DNA from: CAISDA01 sp050258555
GTDB taxonomy: Bacteria > Bacteroidota > Ignavibacteria > UBA10030 > UBA8401
NCBI GenBank assembly: GCA_050258555.1
Contig: JBLMZA010000031.1
Coordinates: 5,103-69,102, forward strand
Direction: 5' to 3'
DNA: 64,000 bases
The notes under the pieces were generated by a model. It was not told the origin of the DNA. It did no database searches and saw only the letters and a program-made list of their open reading frames with translations. The translations under genes were made by a program, and so were the position numbers. Positions 25,116-32,306 of this stretch are shown here, piece after piece; position 1 is the first letter of the stretch, and each line of letters opens with the position of its first letter.

Positions 25116-26566
25116 GACGAAGCGCTTCTGTCTCTGGGGCGCTTGCGTGGATCGTGCTGCTGCCCTCGCTTCTGCTGTCGCAGTCGGTGATGCAGCCCAT
25201 TCTCACCAACGGTCCGACCGCACGCCGCATCAACATCGTCTATCTTTCCGAAGGCTATACGGCCGCACAGCTGCCGCGCTTTCTTTCCGACGCGTCGAAG
25301 ACGCTCGACGCGTTTTTCAACACGTCCCCGTTCCATATCTATCGTCCGGCATTCAATGCGTATGCAATCTCCGTCGCTTCGGCCGACTCCGGATCGGATC
25401 ATCCTTCGCGCGGCGAATATCACCGGACGTTTTTCAACAGCACATACGACACCTACGGCATCACGCGGCTCGTCACGCTGGACAATGTGGGCACGAAGCG
25501 CGTCGATTCGCTTCTGGCGCTTCATATGCCGGAGTATGACATTGCGATCGTGATCGTCAACGATCCCGAGTACGGAGGCTCGGGCGGCTTTCCGGCCGTT
25601 TCGTCGGTGCACAGCGCCTCATCGGAAGTGGTGATTCATGAGCTCGGGCATTCGTTTGCGGGACTGGGAGACGAGTATTGGGATCCGTATCCCGGCTATC
25701 CCGATATTGAGGAGCCGAACACCACGCGCGAGACCGCGCGCGCAAAGATCAAGTGGAGAGACTGGATCGATCCGTCGACGCCGGTGCCGACGCCGAATGT
25801 GAGCCAGTATCAGATGCTGGTCGGATTGTTTGAAGGCGCCCATTATCATGCCACAGGGTGGTACCGGCCGATGTTTTCGTGCAAGATGCGCGTGCTCGGC
25901 GCGGAGTTCTGTCCCGTCTGCGCGGAGACGATCGTGAAATCGATCTATTCGCTCATACGCATTGTCGAGTGGATGGATCCGGGACCGGAGCCGGTGGCTC
26001 TTTCCGGCGGTGACACGAGGCTCTTTCGCGTCACAGCGCTCGATCGCTCGCTGCGATCGCTCCGCTATCAATGGTATATGGACGGCGTGGAGCAAAGCGG
26101 AGAAACATTTGATTCGATCCGCGTGTCGGCCGCTGGACTGTCGGCCGGAGCGCACCGGCTGCATGTGATCGTGCGCGATGAGACGCCGCTGGTGCGCACC
26201 GATCCCATATGGCTGCTTCGCGATTCGATTTCCTGGTCGCTTGCTGTGACGCCTGCGACGGGTGTGGAGCGTGAGAACGGGACGCCGTTTGTCTTTGCGC
26301 TCAGTCAGAATTATCCGAATCCCTTCAATCCGTCGACGACGATCCGGTTCAGCCTGAAGGAGGAAAGCGCCGTGAGGCTTGAGGTCTATACGGCGTTCGG
26401 GCAGCGTGTCCGCTTTCTGAACCTCGGACGAAGACAGGCGGGCGATGGGAGCATTGTGCTGAATATGTCGCAGTTCGGCAGCGGCACCTATTTTTACCGG
26501 ATCGAAGCCGCGGGCGCAAGCGGCAGCCGTTATGCCGCCGTCAAGGCGATGACATTCATCAAATAA
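25112..26566 (+). CDS. M64 (IgA-type) metallopeptidase with T9SS tail
   Basis: A 484-residue secreted zinc peptidase. Signal peptide residues 1-24; peptidase M64 domain about 28-300 with the zinc motif H176-E-L-G-H180 followed by S-F-A-G-L-G-D-E-Y, where the third ligand lies. C-P-V-C near residue 272 could form a disulfide. After an immunoglobulin-like stretch, the protein ends with a T9SS sorting domain: S-Q-N-Y-P-N-P-F-N-P-S-T-T-I and the final strand A-V-K-A-M-T-F-I-K. It should cross the outer membrane through the type IX system and be anchored or released. The clostridial IgA protease founding member gives the family name; the substrate here is unknown. Confidence 0.87.
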   Translation: MRRSASVSGALAWIVLLPSLLLSQSVMQPILTNGPTARRINIVYLSEGYTAAQLPRFLSDASKTLDAFFNTSPFHIYRPAFNAYAISVASADSGSDHPSRGEYHRTFFNSTYDTYGITRLVTLDNVGTKRVDSLLALHMPEYDIAIVIVNDPEYGGSGGFPAVSSVHSASSEVVIHELGHSFAGLGDEYWDPYPGYPDIEEPNTTRETARAKIKWRDWIDPSTPVPTPNVSQYQMLVGLFEGAHYHATGWYRPMFSCKMRVLGAEFCPVCAETIVKSIYSLIRIVEWMDPGPEPVALSGGDTRLFRVTALDRSLRSLRYQWYMDGVEQSGETFDSIRVSAAGLSAGAHRLHVIVRDETPLVRTDPIWLLRDSISWSLAVTPATGVERENGTPFVFALSQNYPNPFNPSTTIRFSLKEESAVRLEVYTAFGQRVRFLNLGRRQAGDGSIVLNMSQFGSGTYFYRIEAAGASGSRYAAVKAMTFIK

Positions 26567-26637
26567 GGGTAAAGCGTGCGGAAAATGTGCCGATAATAAA
26601 AGAACGCCGGGGAAGCGTGCGGCACACAGAAAACAAA

Positions 26638-26661
26638 AAAGCCCGCAAAAATGCGGGCTTT
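26638..26661 (-). terminator. Intrinsic terminator after tRNA-Phe
   Basis: AAAGCCCGC (26638-26646) and GCGGGCTTT (26653-26661) form a 9-bp stem with a 6-base loop. On the minus strand it is followed by TTTTTT, 16 bp after the 3' end of the tRNA gene. On the plus strand the T run is short, though it may still help end the M64 transcript. Confidence 0.88.
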
Positions 26662-26676
26662 CCGGGAAAAAAGATG

Positions 26677-26749
26677 TGGACAGGGCCAGAATCGAACTGG
26701 CGACACACGGCTTTTCAGGCCGTTGCTCTACCAACTGAGCTACCTGTCC
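26677..26749 (-). tRNA. tRNA-Phe (anticodon GAA)
   Basis: The minus strand folds as a full cloverleaf: acceptor stem GGACAGG/CCTGTCC with discriminator A, D-arm with GTTGGTAGAG, anticodon stem ACGGC/GCCGT around the loop CTGAAAA with anticodon GAA, and TPsiC arm with GTTCGATTC. Length is 73 nt. CCA is not encoded. It has its own promoter and terminator, so it is a single-gene unit. Confidence 0.97.
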
Positions 26750-26766
26750 GTTGAAGAGTGAGTCAT

Positions 26767-26795
26767 AATATACAAGAAAAATAGGAGGAGCGCAA
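26767..26795 (-). promoter_or_regulatory. tRNA-Phe promoter
   Basis: On the minus strand TTGCGC (26795-26790) and TATATT (26772-26767) are spaced exactly 17 bp, 17 bp before the 5' end of the mature tRNA. Confidence 0.75.
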
Positions 26796-26867
26796 GGCTT
26801 TTTTCATACCGCACGGAAAAAATTCATACTAACGATCAACCTGTTCAATCACAAGGGGAGCATTGAA

Positions 26868-28529
26868 ATGGACGATCGATTGACCTTCGATGTGGAAAGG
26901 AATGCCGTTTGGGGAACGGCGCCCGCTTCCGCACCGGTACAGCACACCGCGACCGATGCCGAGAGGGAGCGGCATGAATTCCTCTCGCACATCAGCCATG
27001 AGATTAAAACACCGCTCAACGCGATCATCGGCTTCACCGAGATTCTCAAAGAATCGGTGACCGAACCCACACTGCTGCATTACCTGAATATCATCCGCAA
27101 CAGCGGCGATACGCTGCTGTCGATCGTGCGGGACAATCTCGAGCTGACAAAACCCGCACCCGATGTGCCGCCGCTCGCGCAATGCAAGAATATGAGACGC
27201 ACGGCCAACGAAGCCTGCGACGCGGCCGACCGCATCTACGTTGCCGAAGGTGATAACGCCGCACAGGCCGACCGCGTGCTTGTTGTCGGCAGCCATGCGC
27301 TTGACGGAACAATGATCGACACCTGCCTCGATGACGCCAGGAAGGCGTGGAAGGAGTATTGCGCAGGCTCGAGCCGGGAGGCGTTGAAGAACTGCATCTT
27401 CGCCGTCGACGACAACGAGGACAACCTCGGCATGATCATCCATTTCTTCTCGAAGGAGAATATCCGCGTCTTCCCGTTCTCCAACGGAGATGAGGTGCTC
27501 GACGCCCTCACCGTTGCCACACCGAATCTGATTCTGCTCGATATCATCATGCCCGGCATGGACGGCTATGAGATCTGCCGACGGATCAAGGAGCGTGATG
27601 CGATGAAGAGCATCCCGATCATTTTCCTGACGGGGAAGTCGGAGACGGATGACATCGTGCGCGGTTTTCAACTGGGCGGCGTGGATTACATCTCGAAGCC
27701 GTTCAGGAAGGAAGAACTCGTCTCGCGCGTCCGGACGCATCTGAAGCTCTATCTGGCCGAACAATCGCTGAAAGAAGCGCTCAGCGAAAAGGATAAGGTC
27801 CTCAACGAGACACTCAAGGGCAGCGTCAGAGTGCTCGTCGATATTCTTGCCATGACCAATCCCGAGGCGTTTGCGCAGACGCTGCGCGTGCGCAATGTCG
27901 CGAAGAAAATGTGCGTGCGGCTCGCTCTTCCGAACGCATGGGAGATCGAGATCGGCGTGCTTCTGTCGCATCTGGGACGTGCGGTGCTTCCGCCGGAAAT
28001 CATCAGGAAGAAACAATCGGGAGAGAAGCTCACCTCGCAGGAATGCGCCGTCTTCAATTCCCATCCCAAGGCCGCGGCGCGTTTCATCGCCAATATTCCC
28101 GGCTTCGAACATATCGCCCAAAGCATACAGAATCAGATGTCCGATTATAATCCGCACGGAGAGCCCGACGTCACGCGGGATTTCATCCGTGTCATCTTCG
28201 ACTACGATAATCTCATCCAGTCCGGCTGCACGCAGCAGCAGGCATTGGATGAAATGAACCGCAAAGCCGAGCGCTACAATCAGCGCGTGCTCGGAGCGCT
28301 CGAAGCGGAAGTGCGCCGCCTGATGGACGGGTATGTCGTGCGCACGGTGCTGTTTGAAGAACTGAGGACAGGCATGGTGCTGGCAGACGACATCCGCAAT
28401 GCGAGCAACATCATTCTTGTGCGGCGAAATTCGGAACTTTCCGAGGTCCTGCTCGAGCGCCTGCAGAATCTGCGCTATTGCGGCAGGACGTACGAGCCGG
28501 TGAAGATTCTCGAACAGATTACCGCATAA
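26868..28529 (+). CDS. Hybrid regulator: HisKA, receiver, degenerate HD output
   Basis: A 553-residue soluble signalling protein. Residues about 30-97 are a histidine-kinase dimerisation domain with H44 in the H-box S-H-I-S-H-E-I-K-T-P-L-N. No ATP-binding domain follows; instead a 75-residue linker leads to a receiver domain (about 175-295) with D225 in L-L-D-I-I-M-P-G-M-D-G and K277. The rest resembles the HD output domain of some receiver-HD proteins (L-P-N-A-W-E, H-P-K-A-A-A-R-F-I), but the catalytic H-D pair is absent (L-L-S-H-L-G-R). It may serve as a phosphate relay or docking partner rather than an enzyme. GGGGAG precedes the ATG. Confidence 0.8.
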   Translation: MDDRLTFDVERNAVWGTAPASAPVQHTATDAERERHEFLSHISHEIKTPLNAIIGFTEILKESVTEPTLLHYLNIIRNSGDTLLSIVRDNLELTKPAPDVPPLAQCKNMRRTANEACDAADRIYVAEGDNAAQADRVLVVGSHALDGTMIDTCLDDARKAWKEYCAGSSREALKNCIFAVDDNEDNLGMIIHFFSKENIRVFPFSNGDEVLDALTVATPNLILLDIIMPGMDGYEICRRIKERDAMKSIPIIFLTGKSETDDIVRGFQLGGVDYISKPFRKEELVSRVRTHLKLYLAEQSLKEALSEKDKVLNETLKGSVRVLVDILAMTNPEAFAQTLRVRNVAKKMCVRLALPNAWEIEIGVLLSHLGRAVLPPEIIRKKQSGEKLTSQECAVFNSHPKAAARFIANIPGFEHIAQSIQNQMSDYNPHGEPDVTRDFIRVIFDYDNLIQSGCTQQQALDEMNRKAERYNQRVLGALEAEVRRLMDGYVVRTVLFEELRTGMVLADDIRNASNIILVRRNSELSEVLLERLQNLRYCGRTYEPVKILEQITA

Positions 28530-28551
28530 GCGCGGCCGAAGAGGTGGAGAA

Positions 28552-28621
28552 GAAGCGATGCCGACTTGCTAATGGAGAAATATCCTCATACATTCCATGG
28601 GTTTTTTCCCCGCATCGCTTC
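28552..28621. repeat. Inverted repeat with perfect 10-bp arms
   Basis: GAAGCGATGC (28552-28561) and GCATCGCTTC (28612-28621) are perfect inverse copies separated by 50 bp, in the gap between the hybrid regulator and the FlgO-like gene. There is no clean T-tract after it. It could be an extended hairpin in the downstream gene's leader or a paired operator. Confidence 0.5.
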
Positions 28622-28643
28622 CCATTACAGACAGGAGTGCATC

Positions 28644-29690
28644 ATGAAACGTTCGGTCTTTATCGCGGCTCTTCTCCTCATTGTAGCCGTTTCGCACGCC
28701 GCCGCATCGGGTGTGGAGACGGCATCGGCAAAGATAGTATCGGAACTGAAGAAAGGGTATTCAAAGAAAACGGCGCAGGACATCGTCCTTGCGGACTTTG
28801 TGACCGTGAACGCTTCCGGTTCCGCATTCGGCGACTATCTCGCCGGCGCACTGGCCGATGCGTTCAAAAGCGATGCCTCGGTCAGACTCCTCGATCAGGA
28901 GAAGGCCGCTGCCGTTTTGAAGGAGCACAATGTCCGTTTCAACGGCAACACGATCGGGTATACGACGCTCAATGAAGTCTCGCAGGCGCTGTTCACCGTA
29001 ACGAATACGACGCCGACCGCCTTCTGCTACGGACAGATCAAGGAGGAAGGCGACGATATCCGGATCACGGTCAAAATGGTCGATGCCGAAACCGGCGATG
29101 CGATCGCCGCATCGAGCGTGAAATTCGCTTCGGATGAAACAACCGACAAACTGCTCGGCAAGCCCGTGCGCGTGCGCAAGCCGGTGAAGCCCGATACGGT
29201 CGTCGTGGTGAAAGAGCGCATCGTCGAGAAGACGGTCGAAAAAGCTCCCGAACAGAAGAATGCGCAGCCGGTCGGCGTCTATACCGCACAGACGATCGAG
29301 GTCTATCACGCGACACCCCTCGATGGAAAGCCCGCGCTCGGATTCAAGACGGACGGATTCGAGGCATCGCTGAAGAAATGCACATTCTCCGCCGGCGAGC
29401 TGGTCTTCGAATTTCTCGTGACGAACGGCAACGAAGTGACGAAGGATTTCTGGTTCGAGCGCTGCCGCTTTGTGGATGAGGACGGCAATGCGATGAAGTC
29501 CGAGCGACTCGCCCTGGGCGAGAAGACCGGTTACTCCGTCGTGCGCACCGATCTCGTTTCGAACACGCCGGTCAAAGGGCGGATCATTTTCACGGGCGTG
29601 TCGCCGAAGCTCGCCGCCGTGAAGACATTGCAGATCAGCGCCATGGGGCGCGAATACGTACTGCGCGACATTCCGATTGAAAAGGAATAA
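28644..29690 (+). CDS. Secreted FlgO/CsgG-like protein
   Basis: A 348-residue exported protein (signal peptide to A-A-A-S-G). Residues about 30-170 have the pattern of FlgO/CsgG-type nucleotide-binding-like folds: a strand V-L-A-D-F-V-T, G-D-Y-L-A-G-A-L-A-D-A-F, S-V-R-L-L-D-Q-E-K, Y-G-Q-I-K-E-E-G-D-D-I-R-I, and V-D-A-E-T-G-D-A-I. The C-terminal half is a beta-rich domain (about 230-348) containing F-E-F-L-V-T-N-G-N-E-V, typical of an Ig-like fold. AGGAG stands before ATG 28644. Three more proteins of this fold lie at 47955, 53868 and 54365. Probably outer-membrane or periplasmic; exact role unknown. Confidence 0.68.
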   Translation: MKRSVFIAALLLIVAVSHAAASGVETASAKIVSELKKGYSKKTAQDIVLADFVTVNASGSAFGDYLAGALADAFKSDASVRLLDQEKAAAVLKEHNVRFNGNTIGYTTLNEVSQALFTVTNTTPTAFCYGQIKEEGDDIRITVKMVDAETGDAIAASSVKFASDETTDKLLGKPVRVRKPVKPDTVVVVKERIVEKTVEKAPEQKNAQPVGVYTAQTIEVYHATPLDGKPALGFKTDGFEASLKKCTFSAGELVFEFLVTNGNEVTKDFWFERCRFVDEDGNAMKSERLALGEKTGYSVVRTDLVSNTPVKGRIIFTGVSPKLAAVKTLQISAMGREYVLRDIPIEKE

Positions 29691-29761
29691 TGCGTGTCGG
29701 CCGCATCATACGGCGGCGGAATTTCTTTATTCACCGGTCCATGTTCACAACTCTCTTTTAT

Positions 29762-31648
29762 ATGAAAAAAATCATCGCCCTTCTTTGTATGTCTCTTCTC
29801 ACGGTCGGTACTGGCAGTGCAGCAATCAATCTCATACCGCAGCCTGTTGAATTGAAAGAATCACAAGGCGCATTTGTCCTGACATCCGCCTCGACGATCG
29901 GCTACGACGATCCCGCGGCGAAGACGGTCGCCGACATGCTGGCCGGGAAACTCCGCATTCCGACCGGCTATGCGCTATCGGCCGGACAGCGCTCCGATGC
30001 ATCCATTCAGTTCCGCCTGAGCCGCAGCGCCGATCAGCAGCTCGGCCGCGAAGGCTACACGCTCACATCGTCGCCGAATGCGATCGTCATTACGGCCAAC
30101 GAGCCTGCCGGACTCTTTTACGGCATGCAGACGCTTCTGCAGCTTCTGCCGAAGGAGATCGAGCGTGCAGCAGCGGTGAAAGCCGAGTGGACGATTCCCT
30201 CCGTGACGATCCGCGATTATCCGCGGTTTGCCTGGCGCGGCATTATGCTGGATGTGGCGCGCAACTTCCGCACGAAAGAGGAAGTGAAGCGCTACATCGA
30301 CCAGATCTCGCGCTTCAAGTACAATACGCTGCACTGGCATCTGACCGACGATGAGGGATGGCGCATCGAGATCAAGTCGCTGCCCAATCTCACGAACGTC
30401 GGCGCATGGCGCGTGCCGCGCGCGGGATATTTCGGGCAGCGCAGCGCCCCGAAGCCGGGCGAAGCGGCGACCGAAGGCGGCTTTTACACGCAGGAGGATG
30501 TGAAGGACGTGATCGCCTATGCGAAGGAGCGCTTCATCTCGATTCTTCCCGAAGTCGACGTGCCCGGCCATTCGATGGCGGCTGTGGCGTCCTATCCCGA
30601 GCTTTCCTGCACGAAGGACACGAGCACCCGGCCCAGTCCCGGCATGCATTTCGCCGAGTGGTACGGCAACGGCACATTCAAGATGTTCGTCGACAACACG
30701 CTCAATCCGTCGGATGAGAATGTCTACAAGTTTCTCGACAAGGTCTTCACGGAACTTGCGGCGCTCTTCCCATCGCCCTACATTCATGTGGGAGGGGACG
30801 AATGCTACAAGGGCTATTGGGAGCGCAACGAGGGATGCCGCGAGCTCATGCGGAAGCTGAAGATCCGCCATGTGGAGGATCTGCAGGGCTATTTCATGGG
30901 CCGTGTGAACGACATTCTGAAAGCGAAAGGCAAGAAGTTGATCGGGTGGGATGAGATCCTGGAGGGCGGCGTGTCGCAGGATGCGGCCGTCATGAGCTGG
31001 CGCGGGATGCGCGGCGGCATCGAGGCGGCGAAAGCAGGACACTACGTCGTGATGACGCCGTCATCGCACGTGTATATCGATTACACACAGGGCGATCCGA
31101 CAATCGATCCGCCGGTGTACGCCAATCTTCGGATGAAGACCACATACAGCTTCGAGCCGGTTCCCGAGGGCGTCGATGCGAAATACATCCTGGGCGGACA
31201 GGGCAACCTCTGGGCCGAGCAGCTTCCGACCATGCGGTCGATCGAATACATGTCCTATCCGCGCGCCTGGGCGCTTTCGGAAATCCTCTGGTCGCCGAAG
31301 GGCACGAACGACTGGCAGAAATTCACGCCGCGCGTCGAGGCGTTCTTCGAGCGTGCGGACGCGGCCGATGTGAATTATTCGCGCGCCATGTATGATGCCA
31401 TCGTCGCGACCTCGATGAAAAAAGGAAAGATGATGCTGGAAATCGAATCCGAGGCGCCGGGACTGGATCTCTATTATACAGTCGACGGCACGATGCCCGA
31501 CGATCATTCGCCGAAATTCACCGAGCCGGTCCAGTTGCCCGACGGGCCCATCACGGTGCGCGTGGTGACCTATCGCGGCGGCAAGCCGATCGGGCACTTG
31601 ATCACGCTCGGCCTGGATGAGCTGAAGAAGCGCGTGCGGGGCAGATAG
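29762..31648 (+). CDS. Beta-N-acetylhexosaminidase, GH20
   Basis: Removes terminal N-acetylhexosamine residues from chitin or peptidoglycan fragments and glycans. The 628-residue exported protein has a signal peptide, the GH20b N-terminal domain (I-P-Q-P-V-E-L-K-E-S-Q-G), and the catalytic barrel (F-A-W-R-G-I-M-L-D-V-A-R, L-H-W-H-L-T-D-D-E-G-W-R). The acid-base pair lies in H-V-G-G-D-E-C-Y. A chitobiase-type C-terminal domain (Y-Y-T-V-D-G-T-M-P) ends it. ATG 29762 opens the signal peptide. No Shine-Dalgarno is seen. It follows the FlgO-like gene by 71 bp and ends at a strong terminator. Confidence 0.93.
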   Translation: MKKIIALLCMSLLTVGTGSAAINLIPQPVELKESQGAFVLTSASTIGYDDPAAKTVADMLAGKLRIPTGYALSAGQRSDASIQFRLSRSADQQLGREGYTLTSSPNAIVITANEPAGLFYGMQTLLQLLPKEIERAAAVKAEWTIPSVTIRDYPRFAWRGIMLDVARNFRTKEEVKRYIDQISRFKYNTLHWHLTDDEGWRIEIKSLPNLTNVGAWRVPRAGYFGQRSAPKPGEAATEGGFYTQEDVKDVIAYAKERFISILPEVDVPGHSMAAVASYPELSCTKDTSTRPSPGMHFAEWYGNGTFKMFVDNTLNPSDENVYKFLDKVFTELAALFPSPYIHVGGDECYKGYWERNEGCRELMRKLKIRHVEDLQGYFMGRVNDILKAKGKKLIGWDEILEGGVSQDAAVMSWRGMRGGIEAAKAGHYVVMTPSSHVYIDYTQGDPTIDPPVYANLRMKTTYSFEPVPEGVDAKYILGGQGNLWAEQLPTMRSIEYMSYPRAWALSEILWSPKGTNDWQKFTPRVEAFFERADAADVNYSRAMYDAIVATSMKKGKMMLEIESEAPGLDLYYTVDGTMPDDHSPKFTEPVQLPDGPITVRVVTYRGGKPIGHLITLGLDELKKRVRGR

Positions 31649-31672
31649 ACAAACTTTTCAGTGCGTACAATG

Positions 31673-31709
31673 CGAAGGCGGATCCCGATGCGATCGGGAT
31701 CCGCCTTCG
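31673..31709 (+). terminator. Intrinsic terminator after the GH20 gene
   Basis: CGAAGGCGGATCCCGAT (31673-31689) and ATCGGGATCCGCCTTCG (31693-31709) form a perfect 17-bp stem with a GCG loop, followed by TTTATTC. It begins 24 bp after the hexosaminidase stop and lies between convergent genes. Confidence 0.85.
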
Positions 31710-31765
31710 TTTATTCTATGGAGTCATGCTTCTGTCTGTGTGCGCGTAAGAGAATCGGCGCCGCA

Positions 31766-32200
31766 TCAACGCTCGGCGATCGCCGGTTCGCCGGCTTCAT
31801 CGGCCGTGCCGAATTCAAAGGGCTGAGGCGATGTGTACTGATTCGTGAACCAGGCGCAGAGCGCGCGCACGCGCGGACTGTCGTCGAAGCGGACCGCCTG
31901 CTTGACGGCGAACGTGCCGCGGCCGTCGCCGATTCTGCTCAGGGAAAGCGCCGCTACGATGCGCGATGACTCCTCGGCATCGCTGTGCAGCATGGCAAGA
32001 AGGGGAATCACGGCTTCCCGGCATTTCATTTCGCCCAGCATGTACGCCGAGCTTTCATGAACGCCTTTGTTCTCTGACTTCAGATTGTGAAGAAGATTTT
32101 TGACCACCGTCGGACTGACTGCCTCGGACTGTTTCTCGGCAGCAAGGGCGGAAGTGAGCAGCATGAGAGCCGCAGCGGCGAGTACCAATACTGTTTTCAT
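31766..32200 (-). CDS. Secreted HEAT-repeat protein
   Basis: A 144-residue exported protein (signal peptide M-K-T-V-L-V-L-A-A-A-A-L-M-L...L-A-A-E). Residues about 50-125 hold two to three HEAT helical repeats: S-S-A-Y-M-L-G-E-M-K-C-R-E-A-V-I-P-L-L-A-M-L and S-R-I-V-A-A-L-S-L-S-R-I-G-D. HEAT repeats bind other proteins; no enzymatic motif exists. The start is set by a strong AGGAGGGG just before ATG 32200; the in-frame ATG at 32296 would precede the signal peptide and is unlikely. Possibly a periplasmic scaffold; partners unknown. Confidence 0.75.
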   Translation of the reverse strand: MKTVLVLAAAALMLLTSALAAEKQSEAVSPTVVKNLLHNLKSENKGVHESSAYMLGEMKCREAVIPLLAMLHSDAEESSRIVAALSLSRIGDGRGTFAVKQAVRFDDSPRVRALCAWFTNQYTSPQPFEFGTADEAGEPAIAER

Positions 32201-32306
32201 GACCCCTCCTCTGTAGATGAGACGATGTGTGAGCGACGCGGTGTGTTCGTTAACATTCTTGCGTACATTAACGGAGGAAGGGAAAAAAAGTTTCACCGCA
32301 TGTTCA

